Assembly: GCA_003254925.1 (NCBI GenBank)
Contig: QANZ01036527.1
Span: forward strand, 235,689-299,688
DNA from: Chamaecrista fasciculata
Lineage: Eukaryota; Streptophyta; Magnoliopsida; Fabales; Fabaceae
Length of the DNA stretch: 64,000 bases
Reading direction: 5' to 3'
In this document: one piece after another, positions 58,630 through 64,000 of the stretch
Layout: every line of letters begins with the position of its first letter
Numbering within the stretch: position 1 is the stretch's first letter
Made by a program: the position numbers and the translations under genes
Notes under the pieces: model-generated
What the model saw: the letters and a program-made list of their open reading frames with translations, nothing else
Database searches by the model: none
Told to the model about the DNA's origin: nothing

Positions 58630-59075
58630 TGATACAACTCAAAATTACAGCCTCAATCAATAACAGAGAAACAAGCTAAAAGAGAAGAAAAATTACAAAT
58701 GGAAAGGAAGAAAAAAAGGAGAAATGGAGAGTGTGCATCAAGTTTCCAAGGAAGAAAAGGAAAGATATGCAACTAAGATGCCCTTCTTCAAGCCAAGGGA
58801 GAGCTCCACAAAGCACTAGGCTTCTATCAAATTCTTCATGCCTTTTCTGCTGCTTCAACTGATATATATATATACACCAACTTCAGCACATTCTAGAATT
58901 ACTCTATAAGACTAAGAAGATATTTCTCATTTCATTCTCTGCCAGCTAATCAATTGCTAACCGCCCCCAGCAAGAGCATGTGATATCATCCAATAAGCTT
59001 CCTTTCTTGTTGCCAGCCACGTGACCCTCTTAACCCCCTCATTACTCCTCACTAATGCATTATATATTCATAACA
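58630..59075 (-). repeat. 3' LTR of the retrotransposon
   Basis: 446 bases, TGATACAACTCAAAATTACA at the low end to ATTATATATTCATAACA at the high end on the plus strand. Contains the palindromic CCACGTGA near 59020 and a TATATATATATA run. A 60-codon frame in it also exists in the other LTR and is not a gene. Confidence 0.95.
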
Positions 59076-59275
59076 TTACTCCCCTCTTCAAAACAACCTT
59101 GTCCTCAAGGTTGGGATTGAGAAAATTCAACACTGCCACAAAATTTCTGCAATAAGAATGGCTTCCTTTATATTTCAATTCAACCCATTAACAAGTGGAT
59201 GGTTATGATTCGCCAGTCAACAATGATTCCCATGCACCACCTAATCTCAATTATATGCTAGACAGTAACAAAACT

Positions 59276-59857
59276 TCATAAGTGGCATACCCATGTGGAA
59301 TACTTCATACTTCCTCCTGGATCAAATGGGTATGACACAAATTTAACAGTATCAATTCCTTTCTTGCTAACCCCATACATATAGGCAACAACCACCTTTA
59401 AGGAGTACCCTTTTATCACAACATCATTGCATAAATCAAGATGGTAAGCCATGACAGCAAAAGTATTTGATACAGAAGCAGTGCAGTATACATTTAACCC
59501 ATGTTTTCTTTCAAATCTTTTAAGAATAGCAACAACAATGGAGAAATTCTTGGCAAGCAACTTAGGCAGAGTCTTGTGAAATTTCAAAGTGCAAGTTGCA
59601 TCCATCTCTTTATTCATGTCAAACATGTGTGGCGCTAAGTCTAAGTTCAAGAAACATATTTGATCATTGTTCATTCTTTCCACAGGAAGCACTTCGCCCC
59701 TAAATTGGTTTGTTTCATAGGCAATTATGCATGCTCCTCCCTCAAAGAAACGTGTAGCCAATTCAACACAAAAGAGTGCATTAACTATATCATATGATAT
59801 CCTAACAATCATTAAACTCATTGTTTCTTCTCCTGCTTTGTGAGCACCCTTTCCCAT
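59276..59857 (-). CDS. Unrecognised second ORF of the LTR element
   Basis: A 193-codon open frame beginning MGKGAHKAGEETMSLM, in the +1 frame relative to gag and overlapping its end by 56 bases. The composition is that of a folded protein (alternating hydrophobic and charged segments, cysteines spread, ends DPGGSMKYSTWVCHL). It shows none of the motifs of protease, reverse transcriptase, RNase H, integrase or envelope. FDPGG also occurs near the end of the gag frame, so the two frames may once have been one longer ORF separated by a one-base change, or be linked by a programmed shift. Function unknown. Confidence 0.55.
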   Translation of the reverse strand: MGKGAHKAGEETMSLMIVRISYDIVNALFCVELATRFFEGGACIIAYETNQFRGEVLPVERMNNDQICFLNLDLAPHMFDMNKEMDATCTLKFHKTLPKLLAKNFSIVVAILKRFERKHGLNVYCTASVSNTFAVMAYHLDLCNDVVIKGYSLKVVVAYMYGVSKKGIDTVKFVSYPFDPGGSMKYSTWVCHL

Positions 59858-61085
59858 ACATATATAGCATGTAAGCTAATAATTCCAAATGAAGCTCAAT
59901 AGTAGAATAGTTCAATGACCCATTAGTGCATTCTTCCAAACTCATGGAATCTAGTTTCCTACATGTATTATTTATTGCAAAACAAGAGTTACTCCACAGT
60001 AATAAGCCTCCGGGGTCAAATATCAAGATACCCATGAATTCATCCATCTCCCATCCCATATGCTCAAATGTTCTAGTGAGGCATTTCCACAAACAGTTAG
60101 AGTGCACAATATGATGGACAGTGACACGTGAAGAGTCAAAACTTAAACTCAATCCATAATCATTGAGTGTGTCAAATTCATCATAATAAACTTTGTTTTT
60201 TGCAACCACAGTATACTCCCATGACTCTTTCTCAAAAGATGAAAGAATTTCTATATCTTGGTAAGAGAATTGAGTCTCTGAATTTCGTACCTCATATTTT
60301 TCTGAATCATCTTGATGATGAAAAACAATTGCAGGAGTGAATTGCAACTCTGATTTGCTCATGAATTTCTCTGTGTCCCACTTAATTTCATCTTTAGTCT
60401 CTACTAATGTTGCCTCGTCCTTCTCACCGACCTCATCTGTTCCCGCTTCGGCCAAATGATTGTTATACAAGGATGATAGCTCTAAACGATGCGGTTCAGA
60501 TTCCTCATAATCATATAAATCTTTTGGATCGCTTGCCGTAACAGAGCAAAGTTGTGACTCTGAGTTGAGCTTCGCTGCATCACATTCAGTTTCATCTCCA
60601 GATTCCACTAAAGTTAGATCTATCCCCTCAACCACCACATCTGTTTCATTCTCGGCAATCTTGTGTACCTCAAGCTCGATGATGTCAACCTCTGTTGCAA
60701 TCTTGTTTGCTTCAATCTTGGCAACATCCTCTGTTTCGATCCGAACCACCTCTTCTCTTTCAATCCGGACGGACTCGTCTGTGCTGATCACCTCCTGTTG
60801 GTCTGAGATTTCATGTTCCGTTCTAAACCGAATTAATACAGCCGTCAGAAACAAACTCCATGATCCATCAACTAATTCAATTCTCATTGCCCACTCATAA
60901 AATGAATAGGCTGGCCCTTCCATGAACTGTGAAGCTAGCATGATGCGCTGATCCAAGGGAATTGAAAGAGTGTCAAAAGATTTTTGAAGTTTAGAAGCCC
61001 AAGCCTCTACATTATTGCCATTAAACTGAGGAACTTCCATTTTCTTTAAATCTTCAATCACAGATTTGGGAGTTCTACTTGCCAT
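59802..61085 (-). CDS. Retrotransposon gag-like protein with acidic C-terminal extension
   Basis: A 427-residue frame from the ATG at 61085 (MASRTPKSVIEDLKKME); an in-frame ATG at 61121 lies inside the LTR and is less likely. Residues about 15-95 have the look of a Ty3-type retrotransposon gag: a PQFNGNNVEAWASKLQKSFD start, IPLDQRIMLASQFMEGPAYSF and a final WSLFLTAVLIRF. Instead of a zinc knuckle and protease there follows about 200 residues of acidic, Glu/Val-rich sequence with repeated VRIEREEV, VRIETEDV and AKIEANKI phrases, then a part with FDPGGLLLWS that I do not recognise. The stop at 59802 overlaps the next ORF by 56 bases. Confidence 0.7.
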   Translation of the reverse strand: MASRTPKSVIEDLKKMEVPQFNGNNVEAWASKLQKSFDTLSIPLDQRIMLASQFMEGPAYSFYEWAMRIELVDGSWSLFLTAVLIRFRTEHEISDQQEVISTDESVRIEREEVVRIETEDVAKIEANKIATEVDIIELEVHKIAENETDVVVEGIDLTLVESGDETECDAAKLNSESQLCSVTASDPKDLYDYEESEPHRLELSSLYNNHLAEAGTDEVGEKDEATLVETKDEIKWDTEKFMSKSELQFTPAIVFHHQDDSEKYEVRNSETQFSYQDIEILSSFEKESWEYTVVAKNKVYYDEFDTLNDYGLSLSFDSSRVTVHHIVHSNCLWKCLTRTFEHMGWEMDEFMGILIFDPGGLLLWSNSCFAINNTCRKLDSMSLEECTNGSLNYSTIELHLELLAYMLYMYGKGCSQSRRRNNEFNDC

Positions 61086-61113
61086 TAAGCAAACTCTCAA
61101 TGAAAGCACCAAA

Positions 61114-61563
61114 TGATACAACTCAAAATTACAGCCTCAATCAATAACAGAGAAACAAGCTAAAAGAGAAGAAAAATTACAAATGGAAAGGAAGAAAAAA
61201 AGGAGAAATGGAGAGTGTGCATCAGGTTTCCAAGGAAGAAAAGGAAAGATATGCAACTAAGATGCCCTTCTTCGAGCCAAGGGAGAGCTCCACAAAGCAC
61301 TAGGCTTCTATCAAATTCTTCATGCCTTTTCTGCTGCTTCAACTGATATATATATATATATACACCAACTTCAGCACATTCTAGAATTACTCTATAAGAC
61401 TAAGAAGATATTTCTCATTTCATTCTCTGCCAGCTAATCAATTGCTAACCGCCCCCAGCAAGAGCATGTGATATCATCCAATAAGCTTCCTTTCTTGTTG
61501 CCAGCCACGTGACCCTCTTAACCCCCTCATTACTCCTCACTAATGCATTATATATTCATAACA
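61114..61563 (-). repeat. 5' LTR of the retrotransposon
   Basis: 450 bases, the same as the other LTR except for a longer TA run and two A-to-G differences (in GCATCAGGTTTCC and CTTCTTCGAGCC). It ends with ATTCATAACA and then the target duplication GAATT. Confidence 0.95.
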
Positions 61564-61690
61564 GAATTATACTCAAATTTTTTTACATTCATGTCAATTG
61601 TACTAAAAAAATGTGAAACTTTATGGGTACAATATAATTGGTCACAATAAAAGTTTATGAGTATAATTGAGACTTACCCGATGGTTTGGC

Positions 61691-62977
61691 GGCAATGTGA
61701 CACCAAAAGTATTTTTGCCAATATAAGTTTAAATAAAAAAATAGATAGGATCCATATATTTAAGAATAAGTTAATCATTTAATTCTTCAAAAATGATATT
61801 TTTTTATTTAGTGTTTGAAAGATACAATTATATATAATCATTTTGGTTCTTTTGTTTAAATATAATATTAATTCAAATTTAACAACTAATATGATTTTCT
61901 TTAATATCAATTTTCAACTTTAATATCAATAAAATTTAGAATCACTTTAAATTTGTCATTAAATTTCAGTTGGTATATTTAACAAAATGATCAAATTGAC
62001 TGTATATATTATATCTTTCAACAACTTATAATTTTATGTTTCAGTGGTTGAATTATAAAATTTATCATCTTTCAAAAATTTAATTGTTAATTTATTTTAT
62101 AATTGTTTAATTTAAAAAAAAAATAAAATAAAATTTTCTGAGTTTACTAGCTAGCTAGTTTCATTTTTGTTCTTATCATAATTCATTCACGTGTGAGATA
62201 TTGTAACCATGTGCTAATATTGATGAGGCTGTTGGCAGCCTGTTGCCATACATTTGTTTTGTAACTAGAATATTACAGTAGAGTAGTTGTACTAACTCCA
62301 CATTAATTATTAACCAAGAATATTGATGATCACTAATATAGAAATAATTTCCCTCCTTATTGGAATATCAAATTTATATATAATCTCATCAAGCAGAGGT
62401 CAAGTTGCTCTTCCTTTCTATATTTGTAATTAAACGCTAATATTTTTTGAAGAAAAAAAATACTAACTTCACTTGAGTGTATAAGTAGGACAAATGCGTC
62501 AAGCGTCAATGATTGTAATTTAGGCATAAGGCTAATTAATTAGCTGACCTAATATTTGGCAAACTGTAGATCATGCAGAGTCTGAAACTATGTCCTCTTT
62601 ACCACTGAAGTTTCATGGAAAAGAAGGATTTCTTTGTCAAAAGAAAGCATAGTGTTATCTATCTCATTTATAGTAATTTCGATCATTAATACTTTTTAAT
62701 AGTGCAAAAAGGACAGAAGACTTTATGAATTATTGAAAACGGGAAATGAATTGATATTTTTGTATTTCTGGTCAAATTGGTATGCTCATTTCCTATTTTT
62801 ATTTTCACTAAAAATAAAAAATACGTTTGGTACAAATTTCTCAAAATAATTTTTAGAAAATATTTCCAGAATTGACTGAAAAATTTAAAACGTCTAAAAG
62901 TTGTTTTCGTCATTTCCGATGTAAAATTTAAAAAATTAAATACAATGGTTGAAAACACGATGACAACTCTATAATTT
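61691..62977. other. AT-rich intergenic DNA
   Basis: No gene, RNA gene or element with clear ends is seen. Mostly A/T-rich phrases of the decayed-repeat type up to 62110, then unremarkable sequence. Confidence 0.5.
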
Positions 62978-63498
62978 GGCCTAAGTGCAATTTTGGTCCC
63001 TTAACTTTCGCAAAGGTCTCACTTCGGTCCCCTAACCTTTTTTGTTGCAATTTTGGTCCCCTAACTTTCGCAAAGGTCTCAATTTGGTCCCCTAACTTTT
63101 TTTGTTGCACTTTTGGTCCCCTAACTTTTGAAAGCGTCTCACTGTTGGTCCCAAGTGCACTTTTTCCATCCATTATCTACCGTTAGTGTCGATCTGACAG
63201 ACTGAGTTGGCCGATGACGTGACAAATATGGGTGAAATGGATTAAAAAATGACCATTATGCGGAGACGTTTTCATGACTTGGAAGTGCACTTGGGACCAA
63301 TAGTAAGACGTTTTCAAGAGTTAGGAGACCAAAATTGCAACAAAAAAAGTTAGGAGACCAAATTGAGACCTTTGCGAAAGTTAGGGGACCAAATTGAGAC
63401 CTTTGCGAAAGTTAAGGGACCAAAATTGCAACAAAAAAAGTTAAGGGACCAAATTGAGACCTTTGCAAAAGTTAGGAGACCAAAATTGCACTTAAGCC
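62978..63498. mobile_element. Fold-back MITE (TTTTGGTCCCCTAACTTT family), 9-bp target duplication
   Basis: Starts GGCCTAAGTGCAATTTTGGT and ends CAAAATTGCACTTAAGCC. The left arm has four and the right arm five units of the type TTTGGTCCCCTAACTTTCGC or its inverse. The exact 9-bp repeat CTATAATTT stands at 62969-62977 and 63499-63507. It is the most regular of the fold-back elements and so probably the youngest. Confidence 0.92.
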
Positions 63499-63507
63499 CT
63501 ATAATTT

Positions 63508-64000
63508 GAATAAAAAAGTAAAAGTGTATACGTACAGAATCGAAGACGAATCTAAATGTGTTACCTCCGTTAACCTCTTATTGAAACAATACTCGTAGCC
63601 ACATTAGGACCAAAATCCTATGTGTCTCATCTCTCTCTCTCCATGATATTCTTCTTCCTTTTTTCTTTTTTTGGCCAACTAATATTCTTCTTCCTTAAAA
63701 TATGGACTTTCCATATTAATTCAAAAATTACTAAGCAAACATATTTTTACATTTTTCATTTTCAAATTTATATTTTAACTTTGCAAACCAAACATATTTT
63801 TAAAGTGTTAGAATTCTGAAAATAAAAATCATTTTTAAGAAACAAAAATAAGAAATGTTTTCACAAACTAAACACCTAACTTTTTTTAACATCAAGTTTA
63901 CCATTTTAATTGTATAAATAATTAAGTTAACATGTGTGAGATTATAAATTCATTTTCCAAACCACAACAATTTGAATTTTTTTTTTAGTGAAAAGCTTAA
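63508..64000. other. Intergenic, right edge of window
   Basis: AT-rich sequence with a CTCTCTCTCTC run near 63632. No gene or element is supported before the window ends. Confidence 0.45.

Larger units (their letters stand above)
58630..61563 (-). mobile_element. Young non-autonomous LTR retrotransposon with gag and an orphan ORF
   Basis: Two direct repeats, 58630-59075 and 61114-61563, both TG...CA, differ by two substitutions and a 4-base TA-repeat length change. The exact 5-bp target duplication GAATT lies at 58625-58629 and 61564-61568. Transcription is on the minus strand. The 5' LTR is followed by TTTGGTGCTTTCATTGAGAG (primer-binding region) and the 3' LTR is preceded by the purine tract GAAGAGGGGAGTAA. 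The interior (2.0 kb) encodes a gag-type protein and a second ORF. No protease, reverse transcriptase, RNase H or integrase is present, so it must move in trans. The last phrase before the purine tract (NLEDKVVLKRG-like) resembles the end of gypsy pol, hinting at an internal deletion. Confidence 0.93.
58340..61690. other. Fold-back-like sequence split by the LTR retrotransposon
   Basis: Left of the LTR element, GGATAAGTTTTAATTGTACC (from about 58449) is answered on its right by ...AAGTTTATGAGTATAATTGAGACTTACCC (to about 61681), i.e. GGGTAAGTCTCAATTATACT inverted. This suggests that the LTR element jumped into an older fold-back element. No target duplication of the outer element was found. 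Confidence 0.4.

Noticed and set aside
58676-58858. 60-codon ORF found twice (also 61160-61342)
   Set aside because: Identical because it lies in both LTRs; no start context or homology that suggests translation.
60565-60900. Plus-strand Ser/Thr-rich ORF
   Set aside because: Antisense shadow of the Glu/Val-rich repeat region of the gag extension.
1-64000. CRISPR arrays, operons, bacterial insertion sequences
   Set aside because: The window is plant nuclear DNA; tandem units seen are arms of fold-back transposons or microsatellites, not spacer arrays.
1-64000. tRNA, rRNA or snoRNA genes
   Set aside because: I looked for A/B-box pairs and conserved stems next to the genes and found none that I could support by eye; a covariance-model scan would be decisive.

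Overview
The window is nuclear DNA of a flowering plant, almost certainly a eudicot. It is AT-rich, has GT-AG introns, and carries well-known plant single-copy genes separated by dense, nested transposon debris. The gene content and its order suggest a rosid; I cannot name the species. It is a draft assembly: there is a 192-base N run (23015-23206) and three isolated N bases (16016, 20971, 55705), at least one of which sits at a suspicious join.

Real genes, left to right: the last 25 codons of an unidentified + strand gene (1-78); a nucellin/Asp1-type aspartic protease (+, 8 exons, 6992-10452); an ATAF-type NAC transcription factor (-, 3 exons, 12282-13573) with a cluster of ACGTG elements upstream; a conserved plant Cys-rich membrane protein of unknown function (-, 3 exons, 26001-28051); 20S proteasome subunit beta-3 PBC (-, 6 exons, 29088-32458); 8-oxoguanine DNA glycosylase OGG1 (-, 4 exons, 35034-37333); the SWI/SNF subunit SWI3C (+, 9 exons, 40322-45752); and an NRAMP metal transporter (-, 13 exons, 46663-50930). 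All splice models were built by eye, close in frame, and give family-typical lengths (424, 289, 256, 204, 386, 792 and 547 residues). PBC-OGG1-SWI3C are neighbours in Arabidopsis too (At1g21720/21710/21700), and the aspartic protease and NAC fit the duplicated Arabidopsis block around At1g774xx. The window therefore preserves an old gene block.

Right of the NRAMP gene lies a decayed copia-like gag/protease remnant (about 52130-52970). It abuts a segmental duplication: a 360-bp piece of SWI3C (intron 3 plus the start of exon 4) joined directly to a second NRAMP copy (53523-55959). That copy lacks the end of exon 2 through exon 7 and is a pseudogene as assembled. About 890 bp at its 3' end, introns included, looks identical to the first copy, while the rest has diverged, which points to gene conversion or an assembly artefact.

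The intergenic space is mostly mobile DNA: two 5'-truncated LINEs with clear target-site duplications (2064-4846, 38553-39553); a young 2.9-kb LTR retrotransposon (58630-61563) with a perfect 5-bp duplication, near-identical LTRs, a gag ORF and an unrecognised second ORF but no pol; a TRIM-like LTR fragment sharing its primer-binding region; a PIF/Harbinger-like MITE with TAA duplications; and at least ten fold-back elements built from inverted arrays of units such as TTTGGTCCC or CTTTGGTACC. Six of these have exact 9-10 bp target duplications, which places them with Mutator-type MITEs. The most unusual items are this fold-back superfamily, the gag-plus-orphan-ORF LTR element, and the duplicated and converted NRAMP locus.
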